Source of the DNA: Hypericum androsaemum
Lineage: Eukaryota; Streptophyta; Magnoliopsida; Malpighiales; Hypericaceae
Length of the DNA: 64,000 nucleotides
Reading direction: 5' to 3'
Assembly (NCBI GenBank): GCA_963995505.1
Contig: OZ023192.1
Span: 402,001 to 466,000, forward strand
Shown: piece after piece, positions 23,761-34,661 of the stretch
How positions within the stretch are numbered: the stretch's first letter is position 1
Layout of the letters: every line of letters starts with the position of its first letter
Program-made: the position numbers and the translations under genes
Notes under the pieces: generated by a model
Database searches by the model: none
Told to the model about the DNA's origin: nothing
What the model saw: the letters and a program-made list of their open reading frames with translations, nothing else

Positions 23761-24548
23761 GGATTCATTTTAGACTATTTGCATCTGTAATTCATCCACA
23801 CAGGGTCACGGAATAAATAATTAATTTCTCTCTCATTCATAACCAACTCAACCCTATTATATATTTTTCTACCCACATCATTAACCTAGGATTACGGAAT
23901 AAATAATTAATTTCTATTTCATCCACATATTATCTAATATTATTTTTTTTTATATAAAAGTTATAATAAATATACGAAAATAATTATTCCGTAATTTTCA
24001 TATTGTTAAAAATAATTTTAATTTTTTAACCAAAAAATAATATATAGAAAAATCTATTTATACGAATAACATTGTGCCAGATATAACTAAGTAAATTGAA
24101 AAGAAAAAAAATATTATTTAATTGGGAGCGGGATTGTGGTATCAGAGTCACCACACACCTCGAAGCCATGCCCCCATCCCTTTTTTTATTTTTTAAATTT
24201 TTTTCCCACATCAGCATGACCCTCTCGTGAGAGGCGCTCATGCTGATAAGCCTGCACACTTTGGTGCTATAATCTAATAATTGTTAGTAAATCATGGTTT
24301 AAAAGGCATTATACAACAAGTTGATGTACTATAAGCACTTTGGTGTCACTTGCGTGTTTATTAATAAAGTTGGTCAATAAAATTGACACTTATATTAAGT
24401 GCTATTGTTTTTTATACAAGATTCAATCGGTTATCTATATAAACCTTATTTTGTCTTTTATCTCTGAACTTGAACATTCCTAGTACCTTTAAGCTACGAC
24501 CACGTATCGATCCATTTACAGTGTATTCTCTACCGGATCTTATTTAGA
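23761..24548. other. Intergenic with a retroelement primer-site-like motif
   Basis: AT-rich sequence. GTGGTATCAGAGTC near 24136 is close to the tRNA-iMet primer-binding motif TGGTATCAGAGC, and an imperfect dyad (CATCAGCATGA / TCATGCTGAT) sits at 24210-24246. This suggests an LTR-element scrap, but no LTR pair was found. Confidence 0.35.
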
Positions 24549-24560
24549 AGATATCTCTTA

Positions 24561-24953
24561 TATAAACTTTTTTTTAATAAATAAAGTATTGAATTTTATC
24601 AAAATAGTTCACCAAAGGAGAATACATCAAAAGTACCTATATAACGTATTTCAACACGCGTAACACAGTGAAAGATACTATCTAAGACAACACCAAGATA
24701 TTACCAAAAGAGACAAGCCAAAAACCCTATGAACATCTAAAAACAGACCCGAAAATATACCAAGTAAGGACAAACCAAAATAAACGCTATCTCCTATATA
24801 AACCTTATTTTGTCTTTTCATCACTTAGGTGGTTGTATCAATTTGGGAAGCTCTCACCTGCTCTTGTTCGGTTGCGTTCTGTGCACCGTCCTTGACTTGT
24901 GAGGTTTGTATTTTGGTGTAAATAAATAAAAGCGATATGCCTTTCCAAAAAAA
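24561..24953 (+). mobile_element. Short LINE-type retroposon with 12-bp target duplication
   Basis: The block ends with AATAAATAAAAGCGATATGCC and an eight-A tail. It is flanked by AGATATCTCTTA at 24549-24560 and 24954-24965. Its left part begins TTTTTTTTAATAAATAAAG, which on the minus strand looks like another retroposon tail, so two tails point outward. No ORF is present. Confidence 0.55.
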
Positions 24954-24965
24954 AGATATCTCTTA

Positions 24966-25317
24966 GTCATGTCTTTTTAATTCAAAATACTTATACTCAA
25001 AATCTTTTTTAGAAAATCCAAGTCTCATGCTATATGAACTAATTTGGTTTTTCGACTTCTTTTTCGAAAATTATGATATTCAGAGTCAGAACAATATCGA
25101 GTCATATTTTAGAGAATGATTCTCTTTTTTATATTTATAAAACTTGAATTCCTTGTATTTGTGTCTAAAATCGATTTGAATGATCCTCAACAAGCTGAGG
25201 TAGGCTATCAGGTTAGGAATAAGTAAAAATGCTTAATTATGTTTCGGGCATGGCAAGTAATAAGGTGTTATAATCAATTATTTAAGGGCTAGAAAATTAA
25301 ACGTCCCAGGTGGTATA
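24966..25317. other. Intergenic, nothing recognised
   Basis: AT-rich sequence between the retroposon and the hAT element. Confidence 0.3.
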
Positions 25318-25325
25318 CTTATATT

Positions 25326-25732
25326 CAATGTTTTTAAACTTGTGGTCCGACCGGCAGTCCGACCGACCACCACCCGAGAAGAATTCCGGCTCGTTTTCCA
25401 CCAAAACCCAAATGAGTGGTTCGACTGGCCAAAATCTGGTCAGACCACCCGGTTGGTCCTTTTCTGCTGACCCGAACCACCTGACCAAATCGAAAAATTC
25501 AAAATAATTTGTAATCAAATTGTAAAATAACAAGTGATTAAAATGATAAAAAAACCAACATTTTACTTTATTTGTTATTTATTATTTTTATTCTAAAATA
25601 AATTTATTTTACTTTATATAAAAAATAAAAATAATAAATTTCGGTCTGACCGATGACCTGACCGGTCAGACCAGATAGACCAGAAATTTTCAAAAATCCA
25701 GGTCACCTTTCGGGTTGATTTTAAAAACATTG
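25326..25732. mobile_element. Non-autonomous hAT-type element, copy 2
   Basis: A 407-bp element with terminal inverted repeats CAATGTTTTTAAA...TTTAAAAACATTG and a perfect 8-bp target duplication, CTTATATT, at 25318-25325 and 25733-25740. The inner ends are rich in GACCGG/CCGGTC words, as in the copy at 134-734, and the order of motifs is the same. The termini fit the hAT consensus YARNG. It has no coding capacity and must be moved by a transposase encoded elsewhere. Confidence 0.85.
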
Positions 25733-25740
25733 CTTATATT

Positions 25741-27441
25741 AGTTGGTACCTGAAAAGTCGGGAATATTTTATGAAAGTGACAAAAAGTGTTGTGTATGCG
25801 TCAATTTCAGATAAAACTAATATCTTATATGTTTGATCTAGTTTATCGTTCTTGCTTGCGCATTTTGGCGATGTGAACTTTGACTCGATAAGATATTTTA
25901 GAGTAAACATGTTGAGATTATAATTATTAAAAATTTACCAACTCATTTAGTTTACAATTTAGTTTGATATTAGGTTGATATATAAATTCTAACAACCACA
26001 ATTAATTTTTTTCATTACAGTAAATATGTAACTCGGAAAATATGTTACCGACCAAACAAACAGAGCCCATCAATTATTTGCTCAGTCTCTTTCAAGAATA
26101 AGGAAGGGCCACATATATAGACCACTCAAAAGAAAAAGATGAACCAAAGTTGGTATAAAGATGAAAGGTGACATTACAAGGGCAGAAAGGTTCGATGATG
26201 GACCCTTGTATCTAGATACGAATCGTCCCATTTCATAAAAAACACTCACTTTACTATTTTATGATTTCATCTCAGATATACTACTACTATACTACTATTT
26301 TGTAGTTCTAAATTATATGCGAAGATTATTGATGTTTTTGTGATTAACAATCAAGTAACATCAACTAACCCTAATTACTTAGCCGACATCATCAATTTTG
26401 TATGTGTGTAATATTAGATCACTAATTTTATGATCGTGACATGTCCGTTCACTAATTTGAGATAAAAGTGGATGAATTCGATATTAGTCAACTCAAATTA
26501 GGACCGAGAGAAGATCAATCCAGATTGGGGACCAACAGTAGCCACAGAAATAAAATAATGACACGATGTGATAGACAAATAAAATTAATGACGAACATGA
26601 TATTCAAAATAACTTAGGTCACTGGTGTTAGCAGATGTTGGTTGTTAGTCAAATTAAACATCTATCACTTGTGAATAATTTGAACGACTAGATAGTAATG
26701 TATTAAAAAATGGTAAACTTTAACCTAATTAAAAACAACTACTTATAGTGTACTTTAAATCTTGTACTTCCTTCATCGTTCTCCTAGTTGGCTCCTGGTC
26801 GGTTGTACGTGGCAGCCTTATATTGGTGAACCTTCGTTTTATAATTGGGAAATTTCCACCGGCATGGGAATTATCCCGATGGATCAATGGAAATTAGAAT
26901 CCCCATGGTCTATAGTTAGAGCTCAATTTATATAATGCAGTGGACTACAATTTAATTAAGCTCAATTTAGCCATTTGAGAAAAAAGTGGATATTCTCTTT
27001 ACACGATACAGGCGTCCTCCTTTTATCACATCTTTCATGCAATTGGAGAATATAATATCTGGCAACTTTACACTAACGAAAAATGAGTGAGTTGATTTTC
27101 GAAAGTTATGGGATTTTATAGAAACAGAGTCCTAGGAACAAACAATAGTTCACGATATTAATTCATACTATGTTAAAATTTATACATTTAATCCAAATCA
27201 ATACTCATGAACAAAACTGTCACACTCTCATTTGATAATCTCAATATTTATTTATTTAAAACAATGAATTACTGTTTTTTATAGATAATTTTCTTCTATG
27301 TTAAAATTTATATATCTAATTCATAAATGACAACTTGATAAGATTTTTACTCATAAATAACACTCAATAACTCACCGCAGTTAATATTTATACCATGTTA
27401 AATTTTGTTTTGTCACTTCACCGAATATCATAGCCATCTCC
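25741..27441. other. Intergenic, no gene seen
   Basis: AT-rich sequence. The right end contains the promoter of the next gene. No repeat or coding sequence was recognised in 1.7 kb. Confidence 0.35.
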
Positions 27442-27448
27442 TATAAAG
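27442..27448 (+). promoter_or_regulatory. TATA box candidate for small membrane-protein gene
   Basis: TATAAAG lies 156 bp before the ATG, giving a leader of about 130 nt. Confidence 0.4.
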
Positions 27449-27603
27449 AGTAGCCACATGCTCTTACTTAACCAACTCCCATCTCTTCAAGAAGAACAAC
27501 AATTACCAACCAAACTTTGATCTCGTAAAAAATATCATTTGGAGATTCATATTATCTGGTCGATTCCGAATATTAAAATTTTCACAAACAAAACCTACTA
27601 ACC

Positions 27604-27978
27604 ATGTCTAGATACTACAACCAAAGATCTTACTTAGACTACCTCTCCTACTTCTCCATGCCTCTCCACCTATGCTTCTTCACAACCTTGCTCTTCATCA
27701 TCTTAGGGTTCACATGGTACATCAACTACGAGTCAATGTTCGAGGACATGGTCAACCGGGTGAAGCTTTTCCTCATGCTCTGCCCTCTCGTCCTAGTGCT
27801 GGCTGTACACCTCCTGTCCAGTGGGTCTCCCTTTGATGTCTCTTTCCCGGATAGGGACTCCCTTCACAGAGCAGGAGCCACTACTTGGGGCGTCGGGCTC
27901 TTGCTTGTCTTCCTCCTCTTTGTCATCTCTTACCAGTCCTCTTTCCATGAACGTTGGTTCCCTTTGGTCACCAAGTGA
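27604..27978 (+). CDS. Small three-TM plant membrane protein, paralogue A
   Basis: 124 aa, intronless. There are three hydrophobic segments: about residues 22-40 (LCFFTTLLFIILGFTWYI), 54-71 (LFLMLCPLVLVLAVHLL) and 96-113 (VGLLLVFLLFVISYQS). A conserved core, LAVHLLSSGSPFD, is followed by HRAGATTWGVGLLLVFLL and SYQSSFHERW. The same core appears in the gene at 29698-30063 (AVHWLSSGS, HRAGGSPWGVAVVLVLL, SYHPS), so the two are paralogues. I recognise the LSSGS / HRAG..WGV signature as shared by uncharacterised plant transmembrane proteins; no function is known to me. The two genes face each other 1.7 kb apart. Confidence 0.8.
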   Translation: MSRYYNQRSYLDYLSYFSMPLHLCFFTTLLFIILGFTWYINYESMFEDMVNRVKLFLMLCPLVLVLAVHLLSSGSPFDVSFPDRDSLHRAGATTWGVGLLLVFLLFVISYQSSFHERWFPLVTK

Positions 27979-29697
27979 ATGTATCGTAATTCAACTCGAG
28001 TCTGAATTAGATTACGAAAATACGTACGATTTCCTAGTTCTTACCTTCTTTTACCGATCACATGTACTATGGTCCTTTATTCTTCTTTTCGATTTGTAGG
28101 GTACCATATGTATAAATTATTATATATCATGTAGTGTGACTAGCGGCGGAAAGGTGCCCTAAATAACTTAATAACGCAGTCTTCCATCAATTTTGTTACG
28201 GCGGATATTTATTGTCTGTGAGTTTATTTCTTGCGGGTTTTTAATGCATGCCCAAAGTGCCTACTTTACTCTTCGCTTTTCTTTTGGCCTCTGAACGAAA
28301 CTTGGAAATGACTACGAGGTTTGGGATAAATTTAAATTCAAATCTTACAAATGTAAAAATTAATATTAAAAATATCGTTCATTAAACAGGATCTGACAGT
28401 ACTCGACTCTGAATAACAGAAATTTTACCCGAGAAAAAACTTAGGAATATGACTGCTAGTCGATTATTGACTTTTGAATTGACTTCTAATTTATTAAATT
28501 GAGTAACAAATGGATAAGTCAGCTTGAAAAGGCAAACCATATGTCGATAACGGAAGGAACAATGGCTTGGTTTGGGACTTTGGGACTTTTTGGAAGTAGG
28601 TAAATTGGTAAGTTTTATTTGGTAGGGTGAGGATGATAGTGGTCCTCTTCTTCGGTACCAGCAGCCTCGGTAGATCCTTGAGTGGTCACAAATACTGCAG
28701 AAATTGCAGTAAGAATCTAACATTTCCTGCCAGAAATTGTCTTTGGTATCTAAAATAATTGATGCTATAGACAAAGACTTAGATCAAGGAGTACTGAGCC
28801 CTCTGACTTAGTAGCTTTTGAAATAATCATCGAACTTTGATATCTAGCCTACTTATTTCTAGAGCTATCATCAAGAAATATAACGCGGACACCTTGAGCG
28901 GTCATCACACACTCGCGATTATTAATGTGATAATTTAAACAAACAAAGTTTATCAAGTTAAAATTTGTACGAATTTTAATTTTAAAAACATATCACTACA
29001 TGAGCGTCGTGTAAACAACAACAAGTCACAAGATTAACTGATTTGATTCTATATTAAAAATTTTATATGTGACTTATAACTAGTAATTTGATAATCTCAA
29101 TCATAATCAATATATCCATTTTTTCCAGAGAACAAATGGTTTGTTTTGTCGGAGAGAATAAACAGTATATAGCATGCAACAAAATACATAAATGGTCACC
29201 GGAAAGTCGTGTCCGGCCATATAAATGGAGCGACTCTACTAGAAAGTGTCTTCATTTTGATGTTTGAATTTAACACTTTGCTACAAAAAATGAAAGAGTA
29301 TGTAACTCGAATTAATTTTGGTTGGTACTTTTATGGTAAGATGTTAAAACATGTTGATGGTATTATTGAATAACCGAAAAAGGCTTATTTAATGGAAACA
29401 GTAGAACAAGTCTACAACAACATTAATACACTAACAATTAGTTGAAACTCCTCTAAATCAAGACAACAACTCCAAGAGCTGCAAAAAAAAAAAAGACTTC
29501 CCCTAAGCAACTAAGTATGCACTAGAACCCCACTTCACTAAACATGCTTGGACCTGCATTTAGACACGCACACACCAGACAATGACCCGTTGTCGAAGTG
29601 TGACTCGAGTGATAAAAGATGACAATCGAATACGAGTGTTCGAACCTCGAAAAAATGAGATGAGACACAACTGGCCAGGGGGTCATAGTGAAGCTAG
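27979..29697. other. Region between the two convergent paralogues
   Basis: It should hold the 3' UTRs of both genes. Short open frames here (for example 28382-28774 minus) show no family likeness. A poly-A run lies near 29482-29494. No transposon ends were recognised. Confidence 0.35.
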
Positions 29698-30063
29698 CTA
29701 GAAGATGGATCCAGCCATGGAAGGATGGTAAGAAATGAGGCAAACAAGGAGGACCAACACGACGGCCACGCCCCAAGGCGACCCGCCGGCCCGATGGATG
29801 TCACCTGGCTCGGACCCCGGAATGGGGATGTTGATCTGGCTCCCGGAGGACAGCCAGTGAACTGCAATGACCAGAAGCAACGGGGAGATCACCAGAAGCC
29901 TCTGGAGTAGCTCGGCTGCCGTGGCCATTACCGCCTCGTAGAGGACGTAGCCCAGGAACCCGCCCAGGAATATGGTGGCCAATGTGAGGAGCCATTGCTC
30001 TGACGGGCTGAAGCTTGAATAGTAGGGTGATCTCATGGATGTAGTAGCCATTGATTGGTTCAA
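29698..30063 (-). CDS. Small three-TM plant membrane protein, paralogue B
   Basis: 121 aa from the first Met (30063), or 117 aa from the in-frame Met at 30051 (MATTSMRS); the choice is open. Hydrophobic segments lie at about residues 25-46, 53-70 and 97-113. The conserved core is LLVIAVHWLSSGSQINIPIP, then GDIHRAGGSPWGVAVVLVLL and CLISYHPSM. It aligns with the gene at 27604-27978 but has lost the C-terminal ERWFPLV extension. A TATA-like stretch (TTTATATC on the minus strand) lies near 30147-30154. The region is markedly GC-richer than its surroundings. Function unknown. Confidence 0.78.
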   Translation of the reverse strand: MNQSMATTSMRSPYYSSFSPSEQWLLTLATIFLGGFLGYVLYEAVMATAAELLQRLLVISPLLLVIAVHWLSSGSQINIPIPGSEPGDIHRAGGSPWGVAVVLVLLVCLISYHPSMAGSIF

Positions 30064-31674
30064 GCTGGTTCCTGTGTTAGTTTCTGGTGAAGAAAAGAGA
30101 AAAGGGTTTGGAGTTTGAAGAGTGGGGAACTAGGAGGCATATAAGTAGATATAAACCAACGACAAAGCATTTTAACCAATAGTTTTTAAGTTTGAATCAT
30201 TTTGAATTTATCAATGTTAAAATATTTTTGTCACCTTTAAAAAGTCTTACACGATTATATTAACTGACTTAACGAATGCGAGGGTGTTAGGTAGTATAGA
30301 AAAGATATAAGTACATATAATAATGGAAGAGATGGCATGTCTCGTAGTGGTTTGTTTGGTGAATTTTCTACGTGGACTTGGCAGCAACATATTATTGGGT
30401 TTCGCCCCTAATCTACTGTCAACATTTTGTCCTGGTTTTGGGGCCTCAGGCATAGGGGTAAAATATTCCCTACCCTTGTTTTTAATTTGGTTCCAATTTC
30501 CATGTGAAGGCATGTGATCACTTGGGTTGGTAACTGTATATAGCTATTTCATCTGGTCTTGGCGCAGGGAAAATGGTGAGATAACTTCAACGTTACAATT
30601 TTTCGTATTGGGTTGACAGACTCTCTCTATCTTGTAGGAATCTCGCGTTTTAACTTCGTCAACATAAAATATCTCGTAAAGTTTGTATGGTTAGAATCTC
30701 CATATCCTACCCAAAATCTTAAGGTAATGAGTAGGTGGATCATCCACACTTGTAAACAGCCCAACCTACTTGCAACTTCCAATTCACGCCCTCTGAAATT
30801 AAACTCATCGGGTTGAAGTTTGCACGGGTTTACACTGCCTCTAGTACTTTCAAAGGCGGGCCGTATGAACATAATGAGTCATGGGTCTCGTTAGAGTAAT
30901 TGGCTCAATACCATGTTAGAGACTTTATATGCTATCCAACACCTTAGAGTAATGAGTAATTAGATCATCCACACTTATAAATCAGCCCACTTCACTTGTA
31001 GCTTCTGATATGTGTTTCTTTCTAATAGGTATATTGTATCAGGTTGCACTCCCTGATGTATCAATAGGGCCTCTCAACATATGACACCTATTGCCCCAAC
31101 GAAATTGACGGAACTTCTTTTTGTCTCTTGGTAAACAAAAAACATCAAGGCACCTCGATAATATATTTTTTATATAAGTTAAATTTTATTGAACATAACT
31201 ATATTTACAAAATATAGAATTCTTTCATACAATATTACAATCGCAGTTTTCTGGATAATATATTCTGATGTGAGAACTTATAAATGAAATTAGAACCGAT
31301 CAAATTGATAGTTTGGAAAAGGAAAGTTCAAAGAATCCCGTAGTTTCAACTTTTTTTATTTTGATACTTGGTGATTTAAAACACATCAAATATGTGACGA
31401 AAGTTTTACATTTTCAGACTTTAGTGACGTAGACATCTTCTCCCCTGTTCTGTAGTCAGCTAGCATGTCACATCCTCTCCCCTGTTCAAAGCGTGAAACC
31501 TTTGTCACATGTTTGATACATTTTAAATCACAGAGTATCCAAATCAAAAAAGTAAAAATTACAAAGTATTTTTGTGAAATTTTTCTTTAAAAATGAGTAG
31601 TTCTTTTTATGCTTTTTGTCGAAGAGAACATCATATACGCAATCCTACCAATTTAGAATGATATACGATCTCAA
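30064..31674. other. Intergenic with a diverged direct repeat
   Basis: The phrase GTAATGAGTA, a TGGATCATCCACACTT-like stretch and CAGCCCA(A/C) occur at about 30720-30790 and again, diverged, at 30945-31010. This points to a small tandem duplication or two pieces of one repeat. No genes were recognised. Confidence 0.4.
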
Positions 31675-31683
31675 AATTTAAAA

Positions 31684-32802
31684 GAGAAAAGTACACATAA
31701 ATACCCTGTAGTTTTAGCGATTATCACTTGGATACCCTGTGGTTTCAAAATCATAAAATAGATCCAACTTATTTCAATCTTTGTCACGGACCGGTCCCGA
31801 GCTCCGGTCTGAATTTTTTTTGGGGAACGGTGTCGTTTTACGGCCGACATGGACTGCCATGTGGCTTAGACTAGGCTTACCCGATGCTGACGTGATGGTG
31901 GATAAATTACTAAATTAGTACCACATTTTAAAAAGTAAAAATACCAAAAATTAACTTAAAATCAGAGGAATCGAACCTGGGTCTTCCGTTGGAAGACCGA
32001 GATCATCACCAACTAGGCTGCAACAACATTGTTGATGATTAAACGCAGAATAAAATTTATATAATGAAATTATAAGACAAGCTTCCTTCTTCCTCCTGGC
32101 TCATCTCCTCCAGATATTATCAAATACCCAAACTCCATGAAACTCCTCTCCGCCAACCCAGCGAAACCCTAGCGGCTCCGAGTTCCACCTCGAGCGCCTC
32201 CAAACTGCCCACGGCTTGGCCCCGTTGATCCCCGAGCTGCCTATTGAAGAACAGGAACCGCATCAACATGCTCAAAGGGATGAGGATGAGAAGAAGGCAA
32301 AGAAGGGGGAGGTTATGGTTATGACGGCGGAGGATGAGAAGTATAGGCTAGGGTAAGGGCTGGCAGGGAAGGGGCTTAAGGTTCCATGATATCTGGAGAA
32401 GAAGGGAAGAAAGGGAGGGAGAGGAGAAGGGAGGGAGAGGAGAAGGAAGCACGTCTTCTAATTTGATTATACAAACTTTATGCTATGTTTGATCAACAAT
32501 GTTGTTGTAGCCTAGTTGGTGATTATGTTGGACTTCCAATCAGAAGACCCAGGTTCGATTCCTCTGGCAGCAGATTTTGAATTGATTTTTGGACGTCAGC
32601 ATCGAGTAAGCCTAGTCTAAGCCACGTGGTAGTCCACGTCGGTCGTAAAACGACGCCGTTCCCCCCAAAAAATTTGGACCGGAGCTCGGGACCGGTCCGT
32701 GACAAAGATTAAAATAAGTTGGACCTATTTTACGGTTTTGAAACCACAGGGTACCCAAGTGATAATCGCTAGAACTACAGGGTACTTATGTGTACTTTTT
32801 CT
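31684..32802. mobile_element. Mutator-like non-autonomous element with tRNA-like inner arms
   Basis: A 1119-bp element with long inverted arms, left about 31684-32045 and right about 32498-32802, flanked by a perfect 9-bp duplication AATTTAAAA (31675-31683, 32803-32811). Terminal inverted repeats begin GAGAAAAGTACACATAA; long arms plus a 9-bp duplication are typical of Mutator-like elements. Near the inner end of each arm is a tRNA-like stretch with a Pol III A box (TAGCCTAGTTGG, 32508-32519) and B box (GGTTCGATTCC, 32552-32562), mirrored on the minus strand at 32009-32020 and 31967-31977. The centre (about 32160-32390) is a Lys/Glu-rich reading stretch broken by stops, possibly a captured gene piece. 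Confidence 0.85.
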
Positions 32803-32811
32803 AATTTAAAA

Positions 32812-33206
32812 ATAATAAATAAGTAAAATTATTTTACATAAAAGTTAGACCGCAAACATATTGCAATTAATGTGGAACACTAAAAAAACTAATTCGATGA
32901 ATTTTCTTCACGCTTTCTACTCAATAAACTTGATTAATAAATTTACACATATCTGTCGCCTAACCCCCACTACTACTAAGTTCCCACCCTAATAAGTTCT
33001 TAATTTGCTAAATTTACAGATGATGGTGATGTTAACCAATATGTTAAAATACGAACCGAAGGAGGATCCAGATTTTTTTCATTTTCTAGTTCACTTGGTT
33101 GGACTAGTCAGATAAAAAAAATTTATATAAAAAATATTTTTTATTATATTAAAATTTTAAATATAATCTAATTTTGTTGCAAAATTAATAATTTACAAGT
33201 AGTAAA
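32812..33206. other. Spacer between two Mutator-like elements
   Basis: AT-rich, about 400 bp, with nothing recognised. Confidence 0.35.
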
Positions 33207-33215
33207 ATAATAATT

Positions 33216-34652
33216 GGGAAAAGTCTATTTTTGGTACCTATAGTTTTACTTTTTTTGCAATGTGATCCTGAGGTCTGGAAACGACTTTTTTTTACTTGTG
33301 GTTTCACTTTTTTTTGCGTTAGAGGCTCAGGAATGGTCACGAACAAAAAAATGACTCGAAACCTAGGAACATCGTCATTTCGCTCCTGAGTTGGCACGCC
33401 ACGTTGGAAATTTTAGCCCGGTTGGTATGCTAAGTTGGCACAAAATAAAATATCCATTTCAATCATTTATTTCTTTGTAGTTTTAGAAAATCCCTCCTTT
33501 AACCCCAACCCAACCCTCCCCTCACCTCAACCCAACCCATCTCATTCAACCCACAATCTAACCCAACCCATTTTCTTAAACCTTCAAACCCAGTTATAAA
33601 AAAATCAAACCCATCTTCGACATGTTTTCCAGAATGTCTTCGTTAATTATGATAAAAATAAATCTTGTTAACCAAATGGCCAAGAAAATTGATAACTCCC
33701 AGAGTAATAGGAGAAACGAAACAAAGATTAGGTTAAATTTCTGGGAAACAGAAATAAATCTTGCAAAGTGGTCGGATTTCTAGGAACCAAAAATGGAATT
33801 GTAACAAAATATCAATTTTATTCCTGGCATTAGGTTAAATTTGCTAACCATCTTCTCTCTATTTCCTCGACACTTTCCCCCTCTTCTGACTCCCTCTATG
33901 ATTTTTCTTACTGGGTGAGGACGCCCAGCTCTCTACTTGATGATTTTTTTTGTTGCGACGAAGATCGCTTCCATCATCGGTAAGTCTCTCTTCTCAATGT
34001 TTGGGGATTTTTCCGATTAGGGTTCTTCGAATTATCCTCTTTTTCTTTCAAAAAATTGTTAATGATGGTGGAGACAGAGGGCGGTGGTTGTGGGGTTTCT
34101 GCGGGTGATCTTTCATCCTGAGTTCTTCTTGTTGGTGCTCATGGTCGAGCATATGAGAGGAGAAGACAAGGTTTGGTCATCTTGGGTTGTTGTCGTCTTC
34201 GCCTGAGCTGGTTCGGGATGACTAGGGTTTGGCGATTGCTGTTTTTTCGTCTTTAATTATTCAGCATTCTTTGAAATGGTTGAGTTTAGTCTATTTACTG
34301 GGAGTTTAGTTTTTTTGTTATTGGGTTTGAAGGTTGAAGAAGATGGGTTGAAGGAGATGGATTGTGTTAGGTTGGGATTAAAGGAGGAGTTTTTGAAAAA
34401 CTATAAAGAAATAATTGATTGAAATGGATATTTTATTTCAAGCCAATTCAGCGTACTAACCGGGCTAAAATTTCCAACGCGGTGTGACAACTCAGCAGCG
34501 TTTCTAGTTCGAAGTCATCTTTGGGTCGGGACTTTTCTTGAGCCTCTAACGTTAAAAAAAGTAAAACCACAAGTACCAAAAAAATCATTTTCAGACCTCA
34601 GGATTACATCACAACAAACGTAAAACCACATGTACGAAAAATGGATTTTCTC
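33216..34652. mobile_element. Mutator-like non-autonomous element
   Basis: A 1437-bp element with inverted arms of roughly 380 bp (left outer end GGGAAAAGTCTATTTTTGGTAC; right outer end, inverted, GAGAAAATCCATTTTTCGTAC) and a perfect 9-bp duplication ATAATAATT at 33207-33215 and 34653-34661. The inner arm sequence is rich in AACCCAACCC and its complement. The centre (33830-34260) has CT-rich and 'gatttttccgattagggttcttcg' sequence resembling a plant 5' UTR and intron start, so a captured promoter or leader is possible but not proven. No transposase frame was found. Confidence 0.85.
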
Positions 34653-34661
34653 ATAATAATT

